Made by a program: the position numbers and the translations under genes | From: Stieleria magnilauensis | GTDB lineage: Bacteria > Planctomycetota > Planctomycetia > Pirellulales > Pirellulaceae | Assembly (NCBI GenBank): GCA_007753675.1 | Contig: CP036432.1 | Coordinates: 8,310,233 to 8,374,232 of the forward strand | Length of the DNA: 64,000 bases | Direction of reading: 5' to 3' | Part shown: piece after piece, positions 44,599 through 54,800 of the stretch | Position numbering within the stretch: position 1 is the first letter of the stretch | How the letters are laid out: every line of letters begins with the position of its first letter | Notes under the pieces: model-generated | Database searches by the model: none | The model's input: the letters and a program-made list of their open reading frames with translations, nothing else | Told to the model about the DNA's origin: nothing

Positions 44599-45407
44599 GC
44601 TGCTTTCTTGCTCCGTTGGTCTTGACCGCGGCCGTGGCGTCCGTTGCACGAACGATCGACACAATCAAAAAGGTGTTTGATGACGGGCCGGATCGGGCCT
44701 TGCGAATATACGATCTCACGAGCCTTGTCGACGCCGACGCGTGCCCGATACAACAACTTGAAGGCCTGGGTCAGCACCGCAATGTCCTCGGTGGTGTAAC
44801 CGTGTCGTTTCAAGCCGATCGTGTTGACCGCTCGCGGTTTAGTCGGTTGTCCGTCGACGATCGTGTAGGGCGGGACGTCGTGCAGCACACGACTCATCGC
44901 GCTGACAAAGCTCAGTTGTCCGACGCTGGCGAAGTGTGACACGCCGACGCCACCGGCGATGGTGACATCGTTTCCGACTCGCACGTGACCGCCCAACATG
45001 CCGTTGTTGGCGATCACGATCCGGTCACCGACTTTGCAGTCGTGGGCGACGTGGGTGCCGGCCATGAAATAATTGTCGTGGCCGATCTCGGTCACGCCGT
45101 CTTCCTTTTCCGTCGCACGGTTGACGGTGCAATGTTCGCGGAACACGTTGTTGTCACCGATCACAACTTTTGTCGGCGAGTCTTTGTAGCTGGTGTCTTG
45201 GGGATGGGCCCCGATCACAGTGCCTTGGAAGATGTGGTTGTCTTCGCCGATCGACGAGTGTCCGGTGATGACGACGTGTTCTTCGATGAGCGTGCCGTCG
45301 CCGATTTTCGCATGCGGCCCGATCACAGAAAAATGGCCGATTCGAACGCCGTTACCTAGCTGAGCTCGCGGATCAACGACGGCTGTTTGAGCGATGACAA
45401 CACTCAT
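44595..45407 (-). CDS. lpxA: Acyl-ACP:UDP-N-acetylglucosamine O-acyltransferase LpxA
   Basis: 270 residues, normal for LpxA. The first two-thirds is a left-handed beta helix of hexapeptide repeats (VVDPRAQLGNGVRIGHFSVI, VVITGHSSIGEDN) and the catalytic histidine lies in GTHVAHDCKVGD. The C-terminal helical part includes NTIGLKRHGYTTEDIAVL, the usual NxxGLKR signature. Performs the first step of lipid A synthesis in the cytosol, so this planctomycete likely makes lipopolysaccharide. It follows lpxC by 154 bases and overlaps the oxidoreductase gene by four. Confidence 0.96.
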   Translation of the reverse strand: MSVVIAQTAVVDPRAQLGNGVRIGHFSVIGPHAKIGDGTLIEEHVVITGHSSIGEDNHIFQGTVIGAHPQDTSYKDSPTKVVIGDNNVFREHCTVNRATEKEDGVTEIGHDNYFMAGTHVAHDCKVGDRIVIANNGMLGGHVRVGNDVTIAGGVGVSHFASVGQLSFVSAMSRVLHDVPPYTIVDGQPTKPRAVNTIGLKRHGYTTEDIAVLTQAFKLLYRARVGVDKAREIVYSQGPIRPVIKHLFDCVDRSCNGRHGRGQDQRSKKAA

Positions 45408-45561
45408 GGCAAACCAATATGGATAATTGATAATGGAAGTTGCGATCTGAAAGCGAAATCAAATCGCGGATCATTGGGAACGTAGCGAATTACGGTCTTC
45501 TGGATCGAGAGGAATCAGGCTGTTTTTTCGTCCACCGATGGAAAGTTTTTCGCACCGCGTT

Positions 45562-46464
45562 TCAGGCCGCATGGCGTCGATCACTGAAGCATCCGACTTG
45601 GCTGCGGGACTGTGATTGCACAGCCAGGTCATGCAGCGCTTGGGCCATCCGGCCGTTCAGTCGATGGCCGCCGCGATAGGAGATGAACTTGCCCACCAAT
45701 TCGATTCCGACCAGGGCCAGGTCACCGACCAGGTCCAACGCCTTGTGGCGGGCGCATTCATTCTTGAAGCGGGTGGTGTTGTCGATCGGGCCGTCGGCGC
45801 CGAAGACCAACAAGTCTTCGTAGGAAACATGTTGGGCGACGCCGCGGGCGTGCAACGCCTTGGCTTGGCTTTCGGTCACGAACGTTCGCGCCGGTGCAAC
45901 ATCGCGGCTGAAACGCGTCGGTGTGCAGGCAAAGCCGTAACATTGGTTGGGGATCTCGCCTTCCTGGTCAAAGACCAACTGGTATCCGAAATGGCTGACG
46001 CCGGTCGGAACCGGTGCCGCGGAGATCCAGGAGGAACCTTCACGCAGCGTGATCACTTGGTCGATCACCAAGCGGCGTCGCTCACCGGCTTGGATGACCA
46101 ATCCGGCGGTCGCCAACGCGTCGATAAAGGGTTTGCTGCTGCCGTCCAGACCCGGCAGTTCGCAGCCGTTGATTTCGACGATGCAGTTGTCGATTTCCAT
46201 CGCGTAGAGTGCCGCCATCAAGTGTTCGATCATTTCGAACTGGGCGTCACCCTGGGCAACGTTTGTTCTCAGTTGGGCGTCGGTCCGTTGGCTGACATGG
46301 GCCGGGCACGAGGGATGGCCGGGCAAATCGGTGCGGACAAGCATGACGCCCGTGTTCACCGGGGCCGGATGGATGGCGACTTCGACTTCCTTGGCCGTCC
46401 AATAACCTCGACCGGTCAGCCGGCAAGACGAAGCGATCGAATGCTGGTTGCGTGATAACTTCAC
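45562..46464 (-). CDS. lpxC: UDP-3-O-acyl-N-acetylglucosamine deacetylase LpxC
   Basis: 300 residues. Zinc-site motifs: EHLMAALYAM near residue 80 and HKALDLVGDL (His and Asp ligands) with GGHRLNGRMAQAL further on. GCELPGLDGSSKPFIDAL is also typical. Starts at GTG 46464 with GGGAGG six bases before it. It deacetylates UDP-3-O-acyl-GlcNAc, the committed lipid A step. Not fused to FabZ, unlike in Bacteroidetes. It lies between skp (143 bases upstream) and lpxA, forming a lipid A/outer-membrane gene group. Confidence 0.96.
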   Translation of the reverse strand: MKLSRNQHSIASSCRLTGRGYWTAKEVEVAIHPAPVNTGVMLVRTDLPGHPSCPAHVSQRTDAQLRTNVAQGDAQFEMIEHLMAALYAMEIDNCIVEINGCELPGLDGSSKPFIDALATAGLVIQAGERRRLVIDQVITLREGSSWISAAPVPTGVSHFGYQLVFDQEGEIPNQCYGFACTPTRFSRDVAPARTFVTESQAKALHARGVAQHVSYEDLLVFGADGPIDNTTRFKNECARHKALDLVGDLALVGIELVGKFISYRGGHRLNGRMAQALHDLAVQSQSRSQVGCFSDRRHAA

Positions 46465-46607
46465 GGCGTGCCTCCCTGCCGAACCAAGCCACTTTTTAAA
46501 TCAGGAAAATAAAAACGACGGACATCGCTGTCCGCCGTTTCGCGTCTTAGCCGAGCCAACGCCATTGCCCCTGACGTGGCTCATTGCCTTTCGGCGTGAC
46601 CCGCTGC

Positions 46608-47246
46608 CTACTGGCGTTGCGAGGTGCCGTTGCGGCCGGCGATTGCCGGATCTGCTTTGATCACCTTGTCCAGGTACTGCATGACGCCTGGGGTCATGTC
46701 CAAGGCGGCATCGTGGTAAACGATGTTTTTCATCACGCCACGGATGACCGATTCGCCTTGAGCCTGATTCATTTCTTCGCTGTTGTAACGAAGCACCAAG
46801 TTGATCTTGTAATGATTGGCCAGAAACTTCACGCCGGCGGCGATCTGTTGATAGTTGTCATAGTAAATCTTGGCTTCGGCATCGGCCAGCTCTTTGCGTT
46901 TGCGAGCCATGTCCAGGCGAAGCTTCGAATCCATGCTCGCCAGTTGCTCTTCCAATTGAGCGTACTCGGGCGAACCCGGCGACAGCGTCTTCAGCTTTGC
47001 AGCGGTGTTCTGCAGTTGTTCACGCTTTTGTTTCAGCTCTGCATCGTAGGCCTTCAGATCGCCTTCGACGTTCGCCACCTGGGTTTTGATGCCCGGGTGA
47101 TTTTTAAAGATGTACGCGACGTCCACGACCGCAACGCGGTGAGGAGCCGAATCCTGTGCAGACGCAGTACCGGTCATCAGACACGGGGCCAACACAGTTG
47201 CCAATCCGATGGCAATTCCACAGACTTGATGGCGAACGGTTCGCAC
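46608..47246 (-). CDS. skp: OmpH/Skp-family periplasmic chaperone
   Basis: 212 residues from GTG 47246, chosen because AAGGAG lies seven bases before it and it gives a normal signal peptide (CGIAIGLATVLAPCLMTGTASA-Q). The mature part starts RVAVVDVAYIFKNHPGI as in Skp/OmpH and has a long coiled coil (about 65-135, KAYDAELKQKREQLQ) that forms the chaperone tentacles. It holds unfolded outer-membrane proteins on the way to BamA. In many bacteria it sits between bamA and the lpx genes; here bamA is 23 kb away and only the lpx side is kept. Confidence 0.9.
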   Translation of the reverse strand: MRTVRHQVCGIAIGLATVLAPCLMTGTASAQDSAPHRVAVVDVAYIFKNHPGIKTQVANVEGDLKAYDAELKQKREQLQNTAAKLKTLSPGSPEYAQLEEQLASMDSKLRLDMARKRKELADAEAKIYYDNYQQIAAGVKFLANHYKINLVLRYNSEEMNQAQGESVIRGVMKNIVYHDAALDMTPGVMQYLDKVIKADPAIAGRNGTSQRQ

Positions 47247-47462
47247 TTTCGCTCTCCTTGCGTATTGAGTCGCAGTCCTTTGTCTCAGCGTTGAAACGAA
47301 TCGTGTTACGGTATCGATTCGCTCGGAATGGCTCGACGCAGACATCCGTTGCCTGTACCAAATCACTCATTCGCTGACGTGCCGAAATCGCTCCGGCTTT
47401 TGTTCACTGTTTTCCGATTGTGGCAATCGCCCTGAGCCACGTAAAGATTGATCACGCCATTT

Positions 47463-49541
47463 CTAGGAGCGTTTTTCAAGCTTTCCACGCAACGTCACGG
47501 TGCTTGCATTTCGACGGACTTCGATTTCGAAGCTGTCGCCCGGTTCGTGCGCCCGCACCCAGGACAAAACGTCACCCGAGGTGCGAATCGCCTGCCGGCC
47601 GATACGCTGAATTTGATCGTCGATCTGCAATCCCGCTTTCGATGCCGGACTCCCATCGGTCACCTCGGTGATTTTCACCACGCCGTTTTGTTCCGAAATT
47701 CGAATGCCCAGGTACGCTGTCATTTGACGACGAATCTGAACCTTCGGATCGGTCTCGGCATAAATGGGCCGTTGGGGGAGCACCGCCAGGCGGAATGCCA
47801 CACCACTGACCATATCGGTTACACGGGTTAGGTTCCCAAAATCGATTTTGTCGAAATCGTCAGAAGGGCGATGATAATCGTTGTGCAGCCCCGTAAAGAA
47901 AAACAGCACGGGAACGCCGACCCGGTAAAACGACTGGTGATCACTGGGGCCATACCCGCTGGCCACCTTGAACAGATTGAATTGGAATTCTCGATTGACC
48001 GTGTCGACGACGCGTTCCAGTTCGCTGGCCGACCCCGTTCCGTACACCGTCAACTCGTTGTCGCGAAGCCGGCCGACCATGTCCAAGTTGATCATCGTGG
48101 TCGTGTTTTCGATCGGTCGCACCGGGGCTTCGACATATCGCTGGCTGCCCAACAACCCACGCTCCTCGCCGGTAAACCCGATCAATAGGATCGTGCGATG
48201 CGAGTCCACTCCTTCGAGCCGACGCTTCAATTCCGCTCCGCACGCCAGCATCGTTGCCGTCCCGCTGGCATTGTCGTCGGCCCCGTTGTGGACCGCGATC
48301 GTCCCCGGAGCCATCGACGCAAATCCGCCCATGCCGACGTGGTCGTAATGCGCCCCAATCACAAGGGTCTGATTCGCTAGCAAACCTTTGCCGGGCAGCC
48401 GGCCGATCACGTTGTCGCTGACCGCAATCGCCGGCTTCAGATCAACCGACAGTGAGACCGTGACCGAATCCAATGCTCGGCTGGCCGGGCGAAAGGTCTG
48501 GTTGATTTGCGTTTCGAGTTCTTCCAGCGACGCGTCGGCACCGGCACGCAACATCCGATCGGCCAGATCGCGCGCGATCGAGGCGACGGGGATCTTTTCG
48601 CTCTGCTTGGACTTCGTGCCGGCGTCCGCGATTCCCAACACGCCGCGGCGAGCTGACTCAAGCTCGGCCTGCATCGCCACGATCATTCGCTCGGTGCCGG
48701 CAATTTTTTCAGCCGTCGCGGCGCGGTTCTTGACAGCTTGTTGCGGCAAATTGGACAGCATCTCGACCAAGCCTTCCTTGCGGCGCTGTTCCTGGTCGAT
48801 CCGATTTTGAACCTTTTGCACCGCTTCACGCGTGCTGTCGGGATCGTTGACGATCAGAACAGCGACGGCGCCGTGCTCGATCGCGTTGAGCACCTTGGTG
48901 GCAAAGTAGGCGTGGCGCGTGTTTTTGACCCCATCAAAGGGACTGTCCGGATCGCTGGCGCCGGGTTCTTTCCGCAGCAACATCACGATCGAGCCGCGCG
49001 CATCGATCGATTGATAGTCGTCGTAATCATGCGTTTTGGAGGTGATTCCGTAGCCCGCAAATACAACGGGGGCCGAAACGGAATGCTTGTCGCTTCCGAT
49101 CCCCAGCGGCCCAAACCCTTCGCCCAGTCCGGCGTCGACGACCGGCTGATCGGCGATCTGAATCCGGCAAACATTGCCCGACTCATTGCGGACTTCGCTT
49201 CCGACCGGGATTTCCACACGCTGGAACGGACCGCCGGCGACGGAGTCGAGTTCCAAGCCGATGGATTCCATCCGCTCACGCAGATAATCGCGCGCCACAT
49301 CGATCGTCTCGTCGGTGATGCTTCGCCCGCGAAGTTCCTCCGACGCTAAGAATTGGATGTCCCGGCGAAGCGTCTCGGTCACCGTTGCCGAACGGACGTC
49401 GCCGGATTCTTGGGCCCTGCAATGGGCCGCACCGATCGATAGCAATGCGATTTGCACGAATGCCACGAGCATCGCAGGCGGCGCGGAAACTGTCATGATG
49501 TGGGACGCCCAACGAAGTTGCGAGTACTTTCGGGTGATCAT
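47463..49541 (-). CDS. Secreted M28-family metallopeptidase with PA and PDZ domains
   Basis: 692 residues; N-terminal signal (PPAMLVAFVQIALLSIGAAH). A protease-associated (PA) region (VVFAGYGITSKTHDYDDYQS...VAVLIVND) is inserted, then the M28 dizinc core: GAHYDHVGMG, NGADDNASGTATM, GFTGEERGLLGS, INLDMVGR and FTGLHNDYHRPSDD. The C-terminal ~95 residues are a PDZ domain (GSPASKAGLQIDDQIQRIG). It likely removes N-terminal amino acids from peptides outside the cytosol. ATG 49496 (MTVSAPP) is a possible shorter start. Its upstream region is the hairpin repeat array. Confidence 0.93.
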   Translation of the reverse strand: MITRKYSQLRWASHIMTVSAPPAMLVAFVQIALLSIGAAHCRAQESGDVRSATVTETLRRDIQFLASEELRGRSITDETIDVARDYLRERMESIGLELDSVAGGPFQRVEIPVGSEVRNESGNVCRIQIADQPVVDAGLGEGFGPLGIGSDKHSVSAPVVFAGYGITSKTHDYDDYQSIDARGSIVMLLRKEPGASDPDSPFDGVKNTRHAYFATKVLNAIEHGAVAVLIVNDPDSTREAVQKVQNRIDQEQRRKEGLVEMLSNLPQQAVKNRAATAEKIAGTERMIVAMQAELESARRGVLGIADAGTKSKQSEKIPVASIARDLADRMLRAGADASLEELETQINQTFRPASRALDSVTVSLSVDLKPAIAVSDNVIGRLPGKGLLANQTLVIGAHYDHVGMGGFASMAPGTIAVHNGADDNASGTATMLACGAELKRRLEGVDSHRTILLIGFTGEERGLLGSQRYVEAPVRPIENTTTMINLDMVGRLRDNELTVYGTGSASELERVVDTVNREFQFNLFKVASGYGPSDHQSFYRVGVPVLFFFTGLHNDYHRPSDDFDKIDFGNLTRVTDMVSGVAFRLAVLPQRPIYAETDPKVQIRRQMTAYLGIRISEQNGVVKITEVTDGSPASKAGLQIDDQIQRIGRQAIRTSGDVLSWVRAHEPGDSFEIEVRRNASTVTLRGKLEKRS

Positions 49542-49597
49542 GTGCCAACTATCAGAGCGGGCTTAGGGGGCAGGTGCCAATGGCACGGGCATCAGTG

Positions 49598-49820
49598 TTG
49601 GTGTGCAGGCTTTAGCCGCCCAGGTTCGCTGCTCCGCAGCGAGTGGGGATGCGCCTAAAGGCTGGACACCAACGGTTGCTGGTGTGCAGGCTTTAGCCGC
49701 CCAGGTTCGCTGCTCCGCAGCGAGTGGGGATGCGCCTAAAGGCTGGACACCAACGGTTGCTGGTGTGCAGGCTTTAGCCGCCCAGGTTCGCTGCTCCGCA
49801 GCGAGTGGGGATGCGCCTAA
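49598..49820. repeat. 81-bp hairpin repeat array, left part
   Basis: Two full units and most of a third at 81-bp spacing (GTGTGCAGGC at 49601, 49682, 49763). Each unit is self-complementary: GCTTTAG arms outside and CGCTGC-TCC-GCAGCG in the centre. The third unit is cut at CTAA (49817-49820) by the IS1380 element. Confidence 0.95.
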
Positions 49821-51557
49821 CCCGGATATTGCATCCGCTTATTCGACTGCCCCTATAGCGCGAAAGCCTTAGTTCGTGTATCTATTGGAGTTACGACACT
49901 TCATAGACCACAAAACCAAGGCTTTCGGCAATGACAAAGCGTAAACGAAATCGTCCCGCATTGAAACGCCTCAGAAGGCAGGCCGTTGAGGTAGATTTCG
50001 ACGGCGGATCGCTCACTTCCGATGGGGGCCTCGTCCTGCTTCGCGAAGTCGACAAAAAGCTCAATTTGATCAAGCGGATCGACCAAGCGATTCACGACCC
50101 GCGTGATCCGATTCACACCGTTCATTCTCAAGCGGAAATCCTTATCAGTCGAATCTTTGCGATCGCGGCCGGATACGAAGACGCAAACGATCAACAGCAG
50201 CTTCGCGATGATGCCGCCTTTCAAGTCGCCGCCGGACGGCCCCCTCGAATCAATGACAGGTCGGATGACGATTGGGATCCCACTCTGGCGAGCCCCTCGA
50301 CTCATTCCCGATTTGAAAACCGAATCACCAAAAAAGAACTCTTCGAACTCAGCAAGATCCTCGTCGACATTTTTCTTGACAGCTTCGACACCCCGCCTGA
50401 TGAAATCACACTCGATCTAGACGCAACGGACGACAAGGTACACGGCGATCAAGATAAAAAGGCTTTCAATGCCTACTACGACAGCTATTGCTTCCAACCT
50501 CTGTACGTGTTTTGCGGCGACCAACTTCTCGTCTCGTATCTTCGTCCAGCCAACCTCGGTGATGGCCATCACGCACGCGGAATCACAAAATTGCTTGTTG
50601 CAAGGATCCGCCAACGATGGCCTCGGGTCAAAATCACCCTTCGTGGTGACGGAGGTTTTGCGATCGAACGCCTCATGCGCTGGTGCGACAAAAACGATGT
50701 CCACTACGTCTTTGGTTTGCCCAAGAATAAGGTTTTGGTCAAGCAAATTGCCTGCGAAATGACTCGCGCAAGAGTCGAGAGATTCCACCGTGGTGGCAAA
50801 CAAGCCTTTTACAAGTGGTTTCGCTATCGCACCGGCAGGACGTGGGACCGCCATCGCTGGGTGGTCGGCAAAGCAGAGTATACCGCCAAAGGCCCCAATC
50901 CTCGCTTCGTCGTAACAAACTGTTTCTCAAGTGACGACATTGTCGACACGACCTACCATCGACCGATGGTCGATGGCAAAAGGCAGCCGCTACAAGTTAA
51001 GACTCCAGGGACATGGTGCTCTGTCGCTTATGACCCGGAGAAGTTTTATCGAGAGCACTACTGCATGCGTGGCGAGATGGAGAATCGGATCAAAGAGCAA
51101 CAGCTTTGTCTGTTCGCTGATCGCACCAGTTGCACCCGTTTTATTGCCAATCAGTTCCGCGTGATGCTTTCATCATTTGCTTACGTTCTACTCGATGGGT
51201 TGCGTCGCCTGGGCCTGAGTGGAACGAAACAGAGTCGTCTACGTGTGGACACGATTCGATTGCGACTGTTGAAAATAGCAGCCCGAGTTCGAGTGACTTG
51301 TCGTCGGGTGGTATTTCATCTTTGCAGCCATTGCCCCTGGGAACCGCTGTTCAATCAGGTGCTGGCACGTCTGTGCCGTAGCGATTAGCCACTCCCATCG
51401 CATCGTGTGGCACCGCGCAGCGACTTCCGGTCGTCTGGGGGTAGGGGGCCCTCTGCCCGCAGCGAATCGATTGCAGCAAAAACCGGCTATCGTGGACAGC
51501 CTCGCCGTAACTCAGTCTAAAATCAGAGTCAACCAGTCAGCGGATGCAATATCCGGG
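49821..51557 (+). mobile_element. IS1380-family insertion sequence, complete, 1737 bp
   Basis: Ends are perfect 19-bp inverted repeats, CCCGGATATTGCATCCGCT at 49821-49839 and its complement at 51539-51557. The 4 bases CTAA flank both sides (49817-49820 and 51558-51561), a target duplication of the size known for IS1380. One intact transposase gene fills it. The insertion splits one unit of the hairpin array. Confidence 0.95.
49931..51388 (+). CDS. IS1380-family DDE transposase
   Basis: 485 residues, full length with no frameshift. It opens with a basic N-terminus and VDFDGGSLTSDGGLVLLREVD, the IS1380 signature. Acidic residues of the DDE site lie in LDLDATDD, LRGDGGFAIE and the Y-(x)-RGEMENRIKEQ motif. 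It cuts and joins the element's ends. Since the ends, the target duplication and the gene are all intact, the element is probably recent and may still be active. Its promoter should be in the 110 bases between the left end and the ATG. Confidence 0.96.
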   Translation: MTKRKRNRPALKRLRRQAVEVDFDGGSLTSDGGLVLLREVDKKLNLIKRIDQAIHDPRDPIHTVHSQAEILISRIFAIAAGYEDANDQQQLRDDAAFQVAAGRPPRINDRSDDDWDPTLASPSTHSRFENRITKKELFELSKILVDIFLDSFDTPPDEITLDLDATDDKVHGDQDKKAFNAYYDSYCFQPLYVFCGDQLLVSYLRPANLGDGHHARGITKLLVARIRQRWPRVKITLRGDGGFAIERLMRWCDKNDVHYVFGLPKNKVLVKQIACEMTRARVERFHRGGKQAFYKWFRYRTGRTWDRHRWVVGKAEYTAKGPNPRFVVTNCFSSDDIVDTTYHRPMVDGKRQPLQVKTPGTWCSVAYDPEKFYREHYCMRGEMENRIKEQQLCLFADRTSCTRFIANQFRVMLSSFAYVLLDGLRRLGLSGTKQSRLRVDTIRLRLLKIAARVRVTCRRVVFHLCSHCPWEPLFNQVLARLCRSD

Positions 51558-51825
51558 CTAAAGGCTGGACACCAACGGTTGCTGGTGTGCAGGCTTTAGC
51601 CGCCCGGTTCGCTGCTCCGCAGCGAATGGGGATGCGCCTAAAGGCTGGACACCAACGGTTGCTGGTGTGCAGGCTTTAGCCGCCCGCTTCGCTGCTCCGC
51701 AGCGAGCGGGGATGCGCCTAAAGGCTGGACACCAACGGTTGCTGGTGTGCAGGCTTTAGCCGCCCGGGTTCGCTGCTCCGCAGCGAGTGGGGATGCGCCT
51801 AAAGGCTGGACACCAACGGTTGCTG
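51558..51825. repeat. Hairpin repeat array, right part (80-bp units)
   Basis: Begins with the remainder of the split unit, then three more units at 80-bp spacing (GTGTGCAGGC at 51585, 51665, 51745), one base shorter than on the left. Each carries the same central CGCTGC-TCC-GCAGCG hairpin. The array ends about 70 bases before the secDF stop; nothing else is seen there. Confidence 0.95.
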
Positions 51826-51893
51826 AATCCCTTGTCGCTTTCGCCCCGCCTCGTACCGCGACGTCACGCGTTGCGTGATGATGTTGTAAGCGA

Positions 51894-54800
51894 TCAGGCC
51901 GCTTCGGCCGGCTTTTCGCCTCGCTTGACCAGCATCAGCAGGATCGGGCTGGCGACGAACACGGAACTATAGGTTCCGACCAAGACCCCGATGACCAAGC
52001 AGAATGCGAAGGCATGGATGCCCTGGCCGCCGAACAGATACAGCAGCACGACCACGATCAAGGTCGTGATCGAGGTCAGCAAGGTTCGGCTGAGCGTTTG
52101 ATTGATGCTGGTATTGATCATCTCACCGGTCAAACGAGGTGACTTGCCCTTCGTTTCGCGGATCCGGTCAAAGACCACAATTGTGTCGTTGAGCGAGTAA
52201 CCGATGATTGTCAGCAAGGCCGCGACCACGGTCAGACTGATCTTAAAGGGATCGATCAACAGGAACCCGAGCGCGTCGGCGACGTAGTAGCTGATCGCGA
52301 TCGCACCCAGCGTGATCAAGACATCGTGGACCAGTGCGGCGACGGCTGCGAAGCCGTAGATGACGCGTTGGAATCGGAACCAGATGTACAAGATGATGAC
52401 CATCAAGCTGGCGAACAGGGCGACCGAGGCACGGCCGACCATTTGACCGGCGACCCGTGCACCCACGCTGCTGCTGCTGACCCAGACCGGTTCGTCGCCG
52501 AGCGATCGCTCGACGGCTTGCATCACCTGGTCGGCGGCTTCGTTGCCCATCGGCAAGGTCACCCGCCATTCGGAAAACGGAACACTTGATCCGCTCTTCC
52601 AGTCTTCGGCACCTTCGCCGCTGGGCAGCAAGTCCACGGCCCGTTCATTGAGTGGGATCTTCAATGCTTCGGCGGCTTCCTTCATTCGCTGGATCAACGT
52701 GGGGCCGCTGATCGAGGCACTCGTGTCGCCGCCGCCGATCCCCAGGCTGATGCGGCGAACGGCCGATTCACCCGCGGTCAGGGAGGGTTGAGCCGTCGAG
52801 GCTTGCGAGTCGTTGTCACTGGCTGCAGCATCACTGGCTGCAGCGTCACTGGCTGCAGCGTCGTCAGCCGTTTCCGCTTGCATCGCGACCAGCATCACGC
52901 CGTTGGAATCGCGATCGATCGAGGAGGTGCCGGATCCGCCGGCCACATCGGAGATGGTCACGTCATAGGTGACCAGATCGGTCTCCGGTGCCGATGCAAA
53001 GGATTCGACGATCCGCTTTTGCAGGTCATCGACCGACACCAGCGACGAGTCGACTTTGAAAACGGTGCCGTCGTCGGCACCGTCCATGGTCACGCCGTTG
53101 ACGGTGAATTGAACAGGGGTGCCGTCTTGCTCACCGATTCCCGTGCCGACAATGTCACGAATAGTTTGCGTGGTGGTCGATTTGCTGACTCGGAACTGCA
53201 CCGACGATCCGCCGGCGAAGTCGATGTCCAAAATCGTCTTGCCACGAGCGACCAGCGATCCGATGCCGATCACAATCAACACCGACGAGATCGCGAGGGC
53301 GACTTTGCCCTTGCCGATGAAGTCCAGCATGCCGCCGCCGGACACCGAGTTCTTCATCGCATTGACCATGTCGGACATACCGAGAGAAACTTTGTTGTGT
53401 CGTTCAGCGATATCGAACAGCGTTCGCGACATGTAGATCGCGGTGAACATCGAATACAGGATTCCCAAGATCAACGTGACGGCGAAGCCACGGATCTGGT
53501 CGGTTCCGATCGCATACAACACGATCGCGGTGAACAGCGTCGTCAAGTTGGCGTCGACGATGGTGACGGTCGCTTTGGCAAACCCGTTTCGAATCGCCAT
53601 GCGGTCCTTGGCGCCTTTGTTGATTTCCTCGCGTATCCGTTCAAAGATCAACACATTGGCATCGACCGACATACCGACGGTCAAAACCAGGCCGGCCAAT
53701 CCCGGCAAGGTCAGCGGTTGGTGGATCAACACCATCGTCGCCAAGATCATCGCCAGGTTCAGCACCAGGGCAAAGCAAGCGATGGCACCGGCGAAGCGAT
53801 AGTAGAACAGGATGAAGACCAGCACGAGAGCCAGCGACACGCCGATCGCCATCACCCCTTTGCGGATCGTGTCGGCACCGAGCGTCGCGTCGATCTGGTT
53901 CTTTGCGATCGGCTGCTTCGTCAACGCGGCGGGCAACTGGCCGGCTTTGAGGATGTCGACGAGCGCCTTGACTTCTTCGGTTGTGAAATTGCCGGTGATG
54001 CGTCCTTGTTTGCTGATCGGCTGCAGAATGTTCGGCGCCGACAACAGACGGTCGTCCATCACGATCCCGAGTTGACGTTGACGCGTTCCTTGGGGGGCGT
54101 TTTCGGTCGTCAGCACGCGGAATTTGTTGCTGCCCGAGTCGGTCAGGTTGAACGCGACGGCGGGTGCACCCTGCTCATCAAAGGTCGTCGAGGCGAACGC
54201 CAGGTCTTCCCCTTTGACGTCGATCTGGGGGTCGATGATCATCAGCACTTCCAAGCCCGAGAGCCCGTTGTCGTCGACCCACTGGGCTTGCAACGCTTGG
54301 TCGCCACGAACCTGCGGGGGCAACTCGACGAACGCGCCGGTATCGGGATTGCGAACAATCGCGTTGCCGATGTTGACCCGAAACGCTCCGTTGTCACCGG
54401 TCTTGGTGGTTTCACGGTCGACGATCGCCCAGCGACCGACGGTGCTTCCATCGGCGTCGGAAATCACTTCGCTCATCCGGATCGCACGTTCGGGCGAAGC
54501 GGCTTGCTCGGCCGCCAAGTTGATCACCCGCTGGTGGTCGGTGCGGTTGGCAACGATCGCGAAACGCAGAATCCCGGCTTGCTTGAGCGTCTCTTCGATC
54601 AGGGCGACTTCGCGCTGGTCGACTTCGGGAATGATGATTTCGATTTGCGAATCACCGTACGGGCGAATCACGATCTCGCGCGTGCCGCTGGGGTTGATTC
54701 GCTTGGTCAGCGGTCCGACCAGATCCTTCGACTTGACTCCGTTGCCCTGCTGCTCGGCGTCCGGATTGCTTTTGCTGGGGTCGATCTCGTAGACCAAAAT

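Noticed and set aside
49598..51825. CRISPR array
   Set aside because: The repeats are regularly spaced but whole units of 80-81 bases are nearly identical, with no variable spacers and no cas genes.
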